A DNA stretch of 64,000 bases from Filosporella fistucella. Its lineage: Eukaryota > Ascomycota > Leotiomycetes > Helotiales. Below are positions 11,209 to 23,066 of this stretch, in pieces. The stretch spans positions 1,302,001 through 1,366,000 of the forward strand of contig JAQJZZ010000005.1 in the NCBI GenBank assembly GCA_030077755.1, read 5' to 3'. Every line of letters begins with the position of its first letter. Positions within the stretch are counted from its first letter, which is position 1. The notes under the pieces were generated by a model, which was not told the origin of the DNA, did not search any database, and saw only the letters and a program-made list of their open reading frames with translations. The position numbers and the translations under genes are program-made.

Positions 11209-13806
11209 TGAGGATAGTGAAGTGTGAATTCGCGTTGCACACAGAGGGGGTTGTTGTTGATCGCGTCGAACCCTGACAAGGAAGGAGATTGCTTATTCGC
11301 CAGTTGAGAGCTGCTGTAGTCGTTCGTTTCCTCACTCAATCACTCTTTCACCCAACTCACCCGTCGCCTCACACACCAAAACGCGGGTATGAAGAAGAAG
11401 GGAGGCCTGGTTTGGAATCGCAATTGATGTGCAGGTAAGTTGAATACACTAAATGCCGGCGTGAGGCAAAATAAGGGAAGTGATGTATGTGATGAAGGAG
11501 AGGGCCAGTCAGTCAGTCGGAGAGGAATGAGAAGTGGGTGTGGAAGAAAGGAAGGAAGGGGCGGGAATTCGCAGCCCGGCTTTTGGGTGTTTGAAAGCAG
11601 AGAATGGCAGAAGCGGGCCTAGACAGGTAAGGTATTACTGTACGAGTAGGACGGGCAGAGAGTGTTAGGTAGAATTTGTGAAGAAAGAAGGAGAAGGAGG
11701 TGCAGGCAGGTAGGATAAAGTGGTAATCGAATAGAAGTGCACAAGTACGAGATGAAATGGGTGTGGGTGTAGAAAGAAGTAAGTAGGAAGAAGTAGTTAG
11801 GTAAGGTAAGGTAAAGAGAGGTAAGGTAAGATAGGTGGTTGTTGTGTGTTTGCGGGGAGAGAATGGAAGAAATGGAAATAAGGGAGGCTGGAAGTCGAAA
11901 ACTGGACTGAACGGGAGAGCAGCCGGTGCTCAACCTTCAACCTTCAACCTTCAACCCTCAGTCAGAAACTCTGTCCGGACCAGCACAACAACACGACAAA
12001 AACTGCACTTATGCCTTTTCCACAATCTATGTATTGCAGAAATGCCACAGCTCCCTGAAGCACATCATCCTTCTACGCTGGCATAAGTCGCTTCAATCCA
12101 CAGTACAATGCAATCCATCACGTTGCAGGATGATATCTCTATACCAGGCCACATGCACTCCTCTCACTCTCTCTGCAGAGGAGTCCAGCGTTCCAGTGTA
12201 TTGCCGAGCAACTCCATATTTGACGACATAGGTAATAATCTTTCGTTTCACCGTACTTACAGGCATGCTTCTCCTGCAGCACAGCTCGCTCGGTGTAGCT
12301 TGCCTTTCACTAGCCTTCCTCATATGTCTCGCAGCTCGATGTTTAATTATACTTGAAGTCAAAAATCGTGTACTCATTGTCGAATCCAATGTCTTGTGGA
12401 ATCAGTCGTTCGGATGTTGATGAAGTAATTAGACAGGTGTGAACTCAAAGTCTCACTTTTGTGGACGATGAACTACAAATTTGTATTCTTCACTGACTAT
12501 CATTACATTTGCTTTCAAGGTTGCTGTTGTACTTTTTACATGAACAGCACTAGTGATGTTCTCCTGATTCGACAAAGCTCATGATTATGATCTCCTCATG
12601 AAGTTGCTGCTGCTATTCTACCCTGTTATGCAGTTCTAGGCTAGAGCAGGTCTGGCCTGTGTTCTCTCGGCTGATTCACAACGACAATGAAAAGCCTTAA
12701 CATGACCATATACATAGGGTTTTGCTGGTTCCTTCCCTACGGCTTCATTGCAACATTCTGAATGTTAGGCGTGAATTGTGTGATACCGCGTAGTTCTTCA
12801 AATCTAGGTTCTGAGACTCGAATTCGGGATTTCAGTGTACTGTGAACACTTCAACAGACCAGAGTATAAATCGCAATCTTGTGAGCTGAAAGGGAAAGTA
12901 TAAAGTTTTGGATACTAATAGTTCTTACCCTGTTTGGGGGGAAGGTGTGCGAGATCCTCTCTGATATTCAGCAGATATACTTCCTCCTGTTTTGCCCCGC
13001 GTCCTCCACAAACCATTAAGACACATTCAAACATTTGAAACCTACACAGTTTAAGGAACTAGACGCTCCCATATATAACCTTCATATTCTCAGATCATTC
13101 TGTACTACCGGTCACTCTAGTATATGTTTTATGAAGGGAATTCTCTCAGAGATGATCTGAATAATTTTCCAACTACTGTAGCCAGTCTAGACTGGCACAC
13201 ACACCTATATTGAACCCCGTTTCTAGCTGTAAAAACTATATCATCGTCCCAAGTATCTACTTTAAGCCATTTGAGATGCCATCCTTATCCTTGTTTTGTG
13301 ACTTTATATCTGTGCCGACAGTGTTCTTCTTTCATTGGACTCGATACTATACTTGACTTTGTGGTGCAACTTGTATTTTCATACTACGAACGTAGCCGGG
13401 TATCCATTTCTGGCATATTTTGGCCTCCTTGATTCTACAATTTCTAAATAAAACCCCAAATTTTACCACTCCTGGCCGCAAGGTGATGCCTACCAAAGAA
13501 TCTAACTAAATTGTATCTCATCTTGGCAATCTCAACTGGACAAGATGCACTCCATATTTGTTGTAGTAAGTCTTAATCCTTGTTTGGCTTATCTTTGGTT
13601 GGATTTTATTTAGTAAAATCAATGTTCTCAATCTCGATAAATAAATCGACATACCTACCCTCTCAGATCTTTGAGCTGTATACGTACTGTTTTAGCCACG
13701 TCAAGACATCGTTCCCTCAAAATGCTTTCTGATATGATTGACTCTATAACTTATCTATTGTCTTGTAGAGTATATCACAATTCAGAGTTGCAACATATTT
13801 AGTCAT
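11209..13806. other. Long intergenic region, no gene seen
   Basis: First half of a 4.9-kb gene-poor stretch. 11209-11960 is purine-rich upstream DNA of the ASH1 gene with GGTAAG-type repeats (11800-11830) and a CAACCTT tandem. From 12.4 to 13.8 kb the sequence is moderately AT-rich with stops in all frames and no recognisable protein, RNA or repeat. Confidence 0.5.
11931..11958. repeat. CAACCTT short tandem repeat
   Basis: Four imperfect head-to-tail copies of the 7-mer CAACCTT, the last changed to CAACCCT. A small minisatellite upstream of the ASH1 gene. Confidence 0.75.
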
Positions 13807-14963
13807 TCATAATACATATTGTGATAGTCCTGTTAGCGGAGCAACACTATTAAATGCACATTCCCAAATATCAGATGATGTGTCACTTCCCTGCAAAAGC
13901 GTCACGCATATATGATTAAGCTGTGCCCTACAGATCCCTCGGTCCTGTAAATAGGTAATAGGCAACGAACATCTTTTGAGTAAGTCACGTCGCCGGAGAG
14001 CTTCGCCCCAAGCGAAGGATTCCACACCTTGCTAAGCATGACAGCGGGAGTAAATGCTTACTTGAAAACTTCCCACAAGGGCCCTCGTATATTGTCACCA
14101 TATACACGATAGCCTACGGCAATTCATGCTGAAGTTATGGTTTCTCCGTGTTTGTACATCGACTGAACACAGAAATGCGTCCGAGCGAACATTGTGGATG
14201 ACTTAGTTAATACCGATTCTCACTCTGAGACTAGAAACCAAAGACGAGAGGCAGCACCGGGAAAAGGAAACAGTATGGAAGTGCCCTACCTAATTTTAAC
14301 CCCTTTCGAAAGACAGAAAAGACGGCAAGAGGGTCAAGATATACGGTGCTTTGTAAGTCAGGCCATATAGGCATGAATCTCTGCTCTCAGATTCCGAAGA
14401 AAGCCTCATTTGAGTGTCGAAGTTCTAGCATATTTTCCGGCGTAAATCTCGAGCTATTTTAATCCTTGGTGGTCTGTCTGGACGCACAAGATGGCTCTGA
14501 TACCAATAAGAGCATGATGGTAGCAAAGGCTGTTTGTCACATTCGTAGAAATTGCAGTGGAGGTTTTCTCAAAAATCAGCCATTGGAGCAGCCATGGTTA
14601 TATCCCTTTTGGCCCGGAGAGCAATCAAATAACTCGGATTTTTCCAGAGCAGATCTGATTCTGCAAGCCATGCATGGTCATCGTGGTACTCAAATGCAGA
14701 GGAGCCAGCTGAGTCCTGGAAATGAGGAGCCGCAAATATTTCGACCTTTCGTTTGTGTCCACCAGATCTGATGTGCTATCAACTTCAAGCTCGAAGTGTC
14801 TCGACGCTTGTTTAGAACAGTACCCCCATTGACGCATGTTAATAAGTATGATATAAGCATCCGGGAGAGCTTCAATTCCTGCGCCAGGTGATGTGTCAGT
14901 AGGCGTGTCTATGACGCATCCGCTATGTGTTGATGACAGGGACATGGAGCTTATGTCAATCAA
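13807..14963 (-). pseudogene. Decayed protein-coding relic, unknown family
   Basis: Minus-strand DNA that reads as protein over about 1.1 kb but is broken by stops and frame changes. Coding-like pieces include FEYHDDHAWLAESDLLWKNP (about 14.65 kb), ARDLRRKIC before a TAG (about 14.42 kb), GYRVYGDNIRGPLWEVFK (about 14.08 kb) and ESFAWGEALRRRDLLKRC (about 14.0 kb). Several stops are TGA or TAG where one C-to-T change from CGA or CAG would explain them. No domain was recognised. It may be one gene or two neighbours. It lies on the far side of ERF2 from a similar relic on plus. Confidence 0.4.
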
Positions 14964-16090
14964 GTCAATTATCGCCTTCTATCTATTGACATATATGGGA
15001 AGTCAGCGGGTTTAAGAAGTTGCTGATTGTTTTGTATCATCTAGTACCTATGCTAAATAGCATATAGTGGCTGGACTATGGCCGCCCTTTTGATGATATG
15101 CATACCGATACCCCCTTCTTTACCAGGTTTATTGTGCCAAACTTGATTAAATCGCATACACTCCATTGTCCATCGCTCTTGCATGAAAGCCTTCGATGGC
15201 ATTTATAGTAGCTCCAAGTAGAATCGTTTGAGCGACCTCCCACCTGGAAATATTACAACAATTGTGAAAGGAACTATACTAAAGAAGATAGCAGTCTGAA
15301 GACTAACCTCAACGCATCGGAACAAAGGAAATGGTGATGCGACTCTTCTCATCATCCCCGCAATGTATGATGGGTGATCAGCCCGTACCATCAAGGATCA
15401 GTTAACAATCCGCGATTTCTACAATCGGGTCCGTTATGGGTAATGTTATACGGTTCTTACTCTTGTGATAGACTCATGTAAGAGCCCTACTGTGCAAACC
15501 CGAGAAGACTGTAAGAGAGTGCGAAACTGACCGACCTGCAAAAAATTGCTGTGGATACTCTGACCCTTTACTTAGCGCGGAGGCTAATTCAGAGAATTAA
15601 AAGCCGACTAGTAACCATAATCCAATATGTTATTGTGTCAGGAAAGAGGAAAGAAGAATCGATGTGTTTAAACGACAAACGGCCAGGGGACATAGCTTAG
15701 GACATGCCGACTAAGCAGCTTGGAGAGTGAGAGATTTTGCTTCTATGGTACGTTGTTTCACTTCCATTTTTGGTATAAGCAGTCTGCATCTCCCCAGTAA
15801 TGGCGAGAGGCTCGACTTAAATGAGCTGAAGCATTGCATAGAAAGGCATCGCAAAAGTGAGACATGAGGTGGGTCAGGCCAGCCTGACGTGAATCTTCGG
15901 CTTCTCAAAAATTATACCTTCGTCTACTTATCATACAAGACATTGGTTTCCAGACAACATGATCGGTACAATACATCCAAAAGTCATCCAGCCTCGGATA
16001 TTGACCCGAATAAGCCCAGAACGACCGGTCGCTAAAAGACAGCACAAACGCAACATATGGAGAACAAGCACATACGGTCAACCTTATGTT
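14964..16090. other. Intergenic, no gene seen
   Basis: 1.1 kb downstream of ERF2. Short minus-strand frames at 15203-15394 and 15711-15908 have no motifs. Nothing else was recognised. Confidence 0.45.
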
Positions 16091-18152
16091 TCAGATATTA
16101 GCCGCTGTCCTCGTTGCCGTAGGCCCCTGAAAACCACGTTCGGATGGAACATCTTGCATCTCCATAGCAATGCCCACACTACCTCGAACCTCTTCCGCGA
16201 GTGGTGCAGTGCGTTTTCCCATCCTATCCCCAAAGCGCTGATCCCCATCTTCATACTTACGCTTGAAGTTCAAATAAGTAGGAGGCCGAGGTCGGCAAAG
16301 GACTACAAGCCAATTCTTGACGATGTTACCCTGAGTAAAAGGCCGGTGTCGGTCCTTCTTCAGGAATTTGTGTGAGTTCAAATACTCTCTGGTCGTTTCT
16401 CCGCGACCCATGAGGAAAAGGTGATAGCCCATTAAAGCAGCTGGATACGGGGTCGCGAGAGCTCCATATATGACCATTGCGAAAGGGACCGGGAAATGGC
16501 GGATTGCGGCTCCAAATGATATTTTTTCGATATTCATGTAGACCAGGACATGAGCAAGGCTGGCACCAAGAAGATAGAAGCCAATCAGTGTGCAACAGGT
16601 AACAAAAGTAAAAAAGTACCGATAGTTGCGGCGGCCCACACAGTTATTCAGCCATACACAGTGGTGATCCTGAGTTTCGATGCAGTTATCACATATCCGA
16701 CAATGGTGACCTCTTGCCGGGCGCCATATGTTGCAAGTCTTACAGTACTTCGTAGGTACCTCCATGGCTGCTGTAGCAGAATGTGCAGATTTTATCATGG
16801 TCCAATCGTTCATAGGAGGTGCGAGACGAAGGGGATCCTCATTTTCGTCTGGTGGCGGCATAGGGTGCAAATTCCGGGGGAGAATCTGATATGGTCAGCA
16901 TAAATTTAGAAAATCAATGGAAATTTATACTGACACCTGGATCGGAAACTGAAGCATGGATGAATGAGGAAATGCAGATATAAAACAGATACGCGAACGT
17001 TATGGGTATCGCCGGTGATAGATTGTGCCATATCCATGGCGCAGAAAATACAAAGAAGAGAGTTGCTGGAATGACAACCATTAGCCCCGTAGCAATGTTG
17101 ATCGGCCGATGTCGAGTGTTTTGGAGGCGGCCCCCCCAACAAAATACCGTATTTCCTGTGAAATACTCATAGTTATTCCCAAGTCTTGGGGCTTTCTGTT
17201 CTGGGATTGGTTTCGATCCATCAACAGGCGTCAATCCGGGAGACGACGCGGCTGAAGAGAGCTTCTCACGTCCTTGTGTACTCCGATTGGGGCTATTTGG
17301 AGCAACATCTCCCCTTGTAGGTAGCAAAAAGCTTGAACGAAAGGATCGTGGTGATTTCGACGGAGTAGGAAGACCACCACCAGTTTTGTAGCTTTTATCA
17401 ATATTGAGACTGAGCCCTTTAGTGTTTGCCGGGTTCCGCTGCAATGGGCGCACACTTTCTGTTAGACTTCCAGTTGGGTGATGGCCTTGAGTCGGGCTTG
17501 TATTTGCGGTTACCCTTTCCACCGTCTCTTGCTCTGTCATCTCCGTGCCCCGTGAAGGAGGGGGATGCGCGTCTGCATCTTCAAGTCCACCTTGCTTTGT
17601 AGCGTGGTTCGAATTGATACTTTGTCTAACACTGCTCGTGCTTTCCGCGAGACCATCTTCCCCGATCCCTTGCTGCGCCATAGTCGGAGGCCGGGAACCA
17701 CCTCGCTGTGCTTGCAGCCGTTGCGAGCTCATCGGACGGAAGAATGCATGAGAAGTGAGGGATGGAACATGAGTCCTGCTGGAGCTTTGTGGCCGCCCAA
17801 CCGTCGAGCCAGACACACTGCCGAAACCACTTCCTCGCTGAGTAGAACCTGGAGAGGCGTAACCTCTGCGCACTGGCGGTGCTTGCCATGCGCTGCGCTG
17901 AGATGATACCCCCGTAACGCCAGTATTGGGTCTCGAGGCCGTGGTTTGTACACTTCGTCGTTGACCAGAATTATGGGCAGTGGGTCGAGAGGACCCGTCA
18001 ACGCGATTATCTTCTCCATCTTCCGAAGCGATGTCGGTCATCCGCGATGAAAGGATGCTCTCTACGTCGTCCACTTCGGAGGGAGCAGTATGGATGGTGG
18101 CATCGCCAGGAGTCGAGGAATGCGGGAATGTTGTATCATCTCGCGAAGCCAT
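16091..18152 (-). CDS. ERF2: Palmitoyltransferase Erf2 (DHHC family)
   Basis: Membrane S-acyltransferase that, with Erf4, palmitoylates Ras-type and other proteins at the ER/Golgi. Exons on minus: 18152-16935 and 16885-16091; 670 residues. A ~290-residue Ser/Thr/Pro-rich cytoplasmic N-terminus comes first, as is common in filamentous fungi. Then NYEYFTGNTVFCWGGRL and TM1-TM2 follow. The splice joins ASVSDPG to ILPRNLHPMPPP, the expected lead-in to the Cys-rich domain. The DHHC motif is at residues 479-482 inside TQDHHCVWLNNCVGRRNY, followed by TM3-TM4 and a hydrophilic tail ending FQGPTATRTAANI. The donor used is GTCAGT, three bases downstream of a competing GTGTCA that would break the frame. 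Confidence 0.93.
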
Positions 18153-19150
18153 CTCGTAAGAGTCCTCTTGCTTTTCTAGAACTCTGTCATAACGTGCCTC
18201 AAGCGTTCATGACCGAGGAAAGAGAGTTTTGAGTCGTGATGTAGAAAAAGGAGGCAGCGAGAAGGAGTGCGGTACGGGGATTAGCGCGTTGAAGTTTGAT
18301 GTTAAGATCTTGATACAGGAGTATGGAAAGGAGGGACGCGAACAAGATGGGTGTTTGGATGGAAGAATCGAAGCAAGGCGAAAAAGAAGAAAGATGAGTG
18401 GATTAATTTAATTAGTTAAGGAGTGTGAAATGGAGGAAGAAGAGATCTTGAGTGCGGGTGAGACTTGGTGATGTGATGTGCCGGTACATTATCACCTGAA
18501 GGTAATGTTCTCATCTCAAAAGGAGGTCTGTGCTTACCTAGAGTTAGGTGAGGCCCAGCGGCTGGCATGGATGCAGGTGGGTTTTCCAGTACCTTTGCCT
18601 AACCCTCCTTCTTACCCCTACCTCCGTAGACTGAGTAGTACCCGATCCGACCTCCTTACCTACCTAGGTTAGCGCCAGTCATTGATGAAGAGTATCTAGG
18701 ATACTTCAAAGTAAGCCTCCCTGCTCTCACAACCAGTCTCAGCTACCTTTTTCACATTAACTTAGGCGATGTTGATATATGAGAGCATTGAGGTTGGAGA
18801 ATTTCTCTTTGTTTGTGGAAGCCTCACAGCCATTAGCGTAACGCACTGTATCCTCGAAAAGAATTTCAATCGTGGGTTTTCGATGAGTGCATAGCATTTC
18901 GGATTAGACAAGTGTCTCAAAAATCCTCAATGAAGACATTTTGGAAGGTGGTAACTTGGTTTCCGAATATAGCAAGAACATCGTTGCTCTGCTTTTGACT
19001 ACCTTAGCTTTCACAGCGTCTAAAAGTCTTCCGTCCTATGTTATCAATCTATTTAGTATCAGGAATAGCTATTAATGATTCTATTAGCCTGTCTTATGAT
19101 AAAAGCTTTATTCACCTATCATTAATCATCCTAAGCTTCTTGTGTTTGAA
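18153..19150. other. ERF2 upstream region
   Basis: About 1 kb upstream of ERF2: purine-rich leader (18230-18450 on plus) and a cluster of CCTTACCTACCTAGG-type sequence near 18655-18672. No gene seen. Confidence 0.45.
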
Positions 19151-20640
19151 AGTTGTCGTGTGATATCCATTAGCAGTCCTTCCTAAAAGGGTTCCTTCTT
19201 GCTTCGCCATACATAGTTGATTCCTCACAATCAGCCTCCTTTACCACTACAACATCCAGGACTTTGGACCTTTCGAGCGACAAACTGCTCCCTAAATTGT
19301 ATACGATAAATCTTCTCCAGACTCTCTCATTCGCCTTATGAGATGTCGTAAAGCACCCCTCCAGCACTTACTGATACTTGAACAGGAGAAATCCGAAGCA
19401 TTTTTCAAAATCAAACCAACTTCTTCGTGTCTCGGCCGAGCGTATTCTATAATGTACATCGAGAAACTCTTCTAGTTCCTCGAGAGCTACTCGGACTTTG
19501 CCAAAGAATTAGCCACCCCCCGATAACAACGTGTAGAGTCCTTATTACGAGCGGCAGAATCCAAACCAAATATCAAATCACAGACAGCCACTTTCTTCAG
19601 CAAGGTTCCTATTAATACCGTGGCTACTCGACTAGCTTTATATAGAATCTTTGAAAAATATCTCCAGCGAGTACCAAGGTGGAGGGCGCAAATGAGAAGG
19701 TTCTGCCCTCATACTTAGGAGTTTGTTACTCTTACTGACTACTACAAAAGAGAGCCAAGCGATATGGATATACATGGTGGCTCGTGGGAAAAGATGGAGA
19801 AGAGAGACAGATCTCACAGAAAGAGTTTCTACGATATAAGCGGGACAAGTTTCGTGTCGTGGAGGAGGGTCGCCCGAAGCGATTTTTCTACTCTCCACCA
19901 GGACAGAGCGATATCGAGCTCTACGATAAGGAATTCAATATTTAGAGCGTGAATGAGTTTCCCATATCAAGCAAACAGACTCTGGTCCCTCTCTCTGGTC
20001 ATCCTTGACTCGTGCCGCTCCAAATGTGTACCGGCCCAGAAACACAAATACCTCCCTAAACCGTTGCATTGAAATGCACAGCAGGTTAGTTTCGTCTGCT
20101 TTCACTTTGTAAAAACCTAATGGGAAAAGACAAGGTGAGAGCACAAAGCATTCCCGATCGCACCCCCACCACGTTCGCCGTATGGTCAAACCGTTCGAGT
20201 CCTGACTACCAAAGCAAACACTCCAATTTCAAATAATGATGTGCAACGCAGGCATATAGTAGACGTGGTTATGAAAGATGTGGCTAAGGAAGACGGGGAT
20301 ATTTGACGGCATACGTTCAAATCAACCGAGTCTCAGCAAACCCTTCCGGATATCCCCTAAGGGTCTATTACGACTTATCCTGCGTCCCGAGAGAATGAAA
20401 GTGGAGGGCATATATCTGATGATGATTTCTGCTTCTAGAACTCTGGTGATCATGAAGAAGAGGAAATTGGTCCGGGTGGCGTAGACGATTTCTAGGAGCT
20501 CTACGACAATGACATGCTGTATTCTCTCTGCATTATATAGGAGCTGAGGCAGCGAAGAGAGGTCCATAGCTCGTATTTGATACAGATGCTTATGCTATAC
20601 CTTCGCTTTCTACCTTCGCATAACCTGAAGGTAGTTCATT
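19150..20640 (+). pseudogene. Large decayed gene relic, unknown family
   Basis: Plus-strand DNA with a strong protein-like reading over ~1.5 kb, interrupted by in-frame stops and at least two frame changes. Frame 1 runs from about 19.15 to 19.79 kb (pieces YHYNIQDFGPFERQTAP, SPDSLIRLMRCRKAPLQHLL, SKVPINTVATRLALYRIFEK, DYYKREPSDMDIHGGSW). It shifts near 19793 to a second frame (ISQKEFLRYKRDKFRVVEEG, RFFYSPPGQSDIELYDKEFN) and again near 20235 (GGHISDDDFCF, DHEEEEIGPGGVDDF). Stops such as those at 19473 and 19943 are TAG, and others TAA or TGA, each one C-to-T step from CAG, CAA or CGA. The family is not recognised. No ATG-to-stop frame longer than 76 codons survives, so it cannot make the ancestral protein. 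Confidence 0.6.
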
Positions 20641-21138
20641 CTAATCCTAGTTGTTTCGTCTTTTTTCGCTTCGTAGCATGTTGTCTTCGATGCTGCTGGA
20701 GTTTTAAGTTGATAGTTGTAAATATGAACTCAGCTAAGTTGTATAGCTATGGCGATATGGTGCGGTATATGATCTAATATTTAGTACAAGCAGCCAACAC
20801 GTAGGCAAAAAGCCCACCGGTAAGTCCAACATGCCTGCATACCCGACTTGTACTACCACCTGCAAGAAAGCTGGACCCAACCTCGCAGTATCATACAGCT
20901 GCAGTGAAGCATTAATCCGAAATTTATACCAAATACCCAACAGACCCCGCGTGCCACATACATTAGGAAACCATTAGATCAATCGTCCTCGTGGAAGGCT
21001 ATTCAGCTAGAAGAAGAAACTTCTACGTCTGCTTTCTATCTACTCAGCCTGTCTGTTGATCGCTAGTTCTCGTTTCAGCAAATTTCTTCAACGCGGTTCA
21101 TTAATCATAGAAAATTGCCAACCTAATAACTGAGTCGA

Positions 21139-21613
21139 GTGAAGCCTAATTTTGCTCAAGACAAAACCATGAAAGATTTCACCAAAATATGTTTTCTTGT
21201 CCTATATGCTTACCCTCAAAGTCATGCCAGATTTCTGCTTTGTGTCGTGAGAGCCGGAACTGCTAGGTTGGCCGCGGCTGCAGAAATCGAGCTGAGAGGG
21301 AGACAGACTGTCATCTTGGAAAAGCAAGGGCCAGTCAGTAGGTGGAAAGCGTCTAATGCTTTATGAAAAGTAGGTGTTCGATACTTCGCTGGTGATCAGA
21401 GCTGATTTGGACCAATCAAGCGGTGGATTTAGACGACTTGGTGCTCTAATAAATTCATATCCAACGTACAGAGAGTCTATAGAGATAATTTTCCAGACTG
21501 ATATGGCTTCGGTCCCATATGTTTCTGGAGTTAAGTATCAGTATGGTACAACAACTGGAACAATTAGACACACGAATAGGGAGAAGCTTGGGAAAGAACC
21601 GAGCCGAGGATAA
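21139..21613 (+). pseudogene. Degenerate FAD-dependent monooxygenase fragment
   Basis: A short plus-strand relic. VVRAGTARLAAAAEIELRGR followed by TVILEK resembles the N-terminal FAD-binding beta-alpha-beta of flavoprotein monooxygenases, but the first and last Gly of GxGxxG are Arg (AGA, AGG), each one G-to-A transition from Gly. About 40 codons on, past a stop (21364-21366), VIRADLDQ resembles the RADL motif of the same family. The rest of a ~400-residue enzyme is missing or unreadable. Identification rests on these two motifs only. Confidence 0.4.
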
Positions 21614-21896
21614 TTGAACTCTGTCCGGAAGCTACATATTGTGTGTAGCTTGCAAAGCCCATTATAATAATTGCAATTGTACAACACATTATTTCAGATA
21701 TATGGACGGTAAATATCCAGAAATTCTTTTAAGAATTGCAACGCACAAGTTTCCTTGTGCCTTATGATTGTCCAAATGGTAGTTGCTCTTTCCAAACGAA
21801 ATTCCTACTACTAAATTCCTACTACTAAGCCATAAATTGATTTGAGATATCTATAGCTTGAATGGTACTAATCGGCGTTATTCTTTACCAAGTACG
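21614..21896. other. AT-rich spacer
   Basis: About 280 bp between the flavoprotein relic and the 3' end of the hydrolase gene; includes a near-tandem AATTCCTACTACTA duplication around 21800-21828. No gene. Confidence 0.4.
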
Positions 21897-23066
21897 CTAA
21901 GTTGACGTCTCACAATGGTGTTCTCTTAAGGCTTTTGTCAACCATTCATGTGCTTGATCGTAGATTGGTTTGCACTTTTGCTCTTTGTACTCCCTCTTCC
22001 GGCCTTTATGTCCAACATGGTGCGTGAATCCATGAGAGCAGCCTCGGGCTAAAGTCCACTTGAAAGTGCCAGACTCAAAATCCTCTTCGTGATCCTCTTT
22101 ATCTTTCAAGCCTGCAAGCTCATGAATCATCTCCTGACTCTCTAGTCTTAGCATATCCCACTGTGCGCCAATAATATATATCCACGGCGGAAGGTCTTCT
22201 TTCCTAGCATAGCTGGGACTCAGCAAGGGATCGCGCCGATTTTGACCAGGGGAAACATATCCCCAATCAAACCAGTAGCTGGAATACTCCAGTGAATCTT
22301 TCGACCCTGCCGTATAGGGACGCATTTCCAGCTTTTTATCGGGGGGATGACTCCAATCTACAATCGGGTAAAAAGTCAATGCTGCCTTGATCTCACCCTT
22401 CAATCCAGGTAGCTGGCTTGCACATAGCGCCAAATTCCCGCCTGCACTGAAACCTCCAATGGCGATCTTGGACTTGTCAATTGGCAGACTCGAATCTGTA
22501 AGGATTGCATTTGTGAGGGCAGCGACGTCAAAGACTGCCTTGGGAAAGGGGTGGAGAGGAGCTTTACTGTATCCGAGTGATGCACTACATCCTATCAGCT
22601 TTTTTGTACTCGCACAGTGAATGAGAAAGAAGATGGAGTGTGCCCAGAAACTGATAAACTGGCTTCACGACAATTTGGATGGGAGGATCACGTCAAATTA
22701 TACCCACATGAGCATCCTCGTACGCTTCGCCCACATGACACAAAATTCGTCATCGTTTTGCGGGTCGCACACGGCGAACGCGCCACCATGAACATTGAGG
22801 TACAACGACAGAAGCTCTCCAGGTTTGTAACATGGCGGGAAGAATAGCCTGACTTGAAGGTATGGCCGACATGGATAGTATTTTATGAGGGTTGGACGGA
22901 CCGATGCTGGTAGTGGATTGAATCGCCTGTCGATTGTGAAAAAGAGAGAGACCATAATTTTGAAAAACCAAAGGCGGATGAAGCAGTTGCTACGATGGAG
23001 CAAAGGAAGTCGGATTTTGAGAAGAGGCACAGCACACTCTTCTTGCTCTTGCTTTTGCTCATCCAT
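21897..23066 (-). CDS. Alpha/beta hydrolase (HSL/abhydrolase_3-like esterase)
   Basis: Probable esterase or lipase of the hormone-sensitive-lipase group; substrate unknown. Exons on minus: 23066-22708 and 22584-21897; 348 residues. The oxyanion-hole motif is HGGAF (His93-Gly94-Gly95; most relatives have HGGG). The nucleophile motif GFSAGGN puts Ser at 166. QWDML (Asp263) and CSHGF (His304) are the likely remaining triad members, by inference from position. A hydrophobic stretch at 30-46 could be an anchor. The donor is CAT/GTGGGT; the acceptor GTAG/T restores MLIASLGYSKAPLHPFP, the usual sequence after HGG. No in-frame ATG lies upstream, so 23066 is taken as start. Divergent from the mitochondrial-protein gene. 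Confidence 0.82.
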
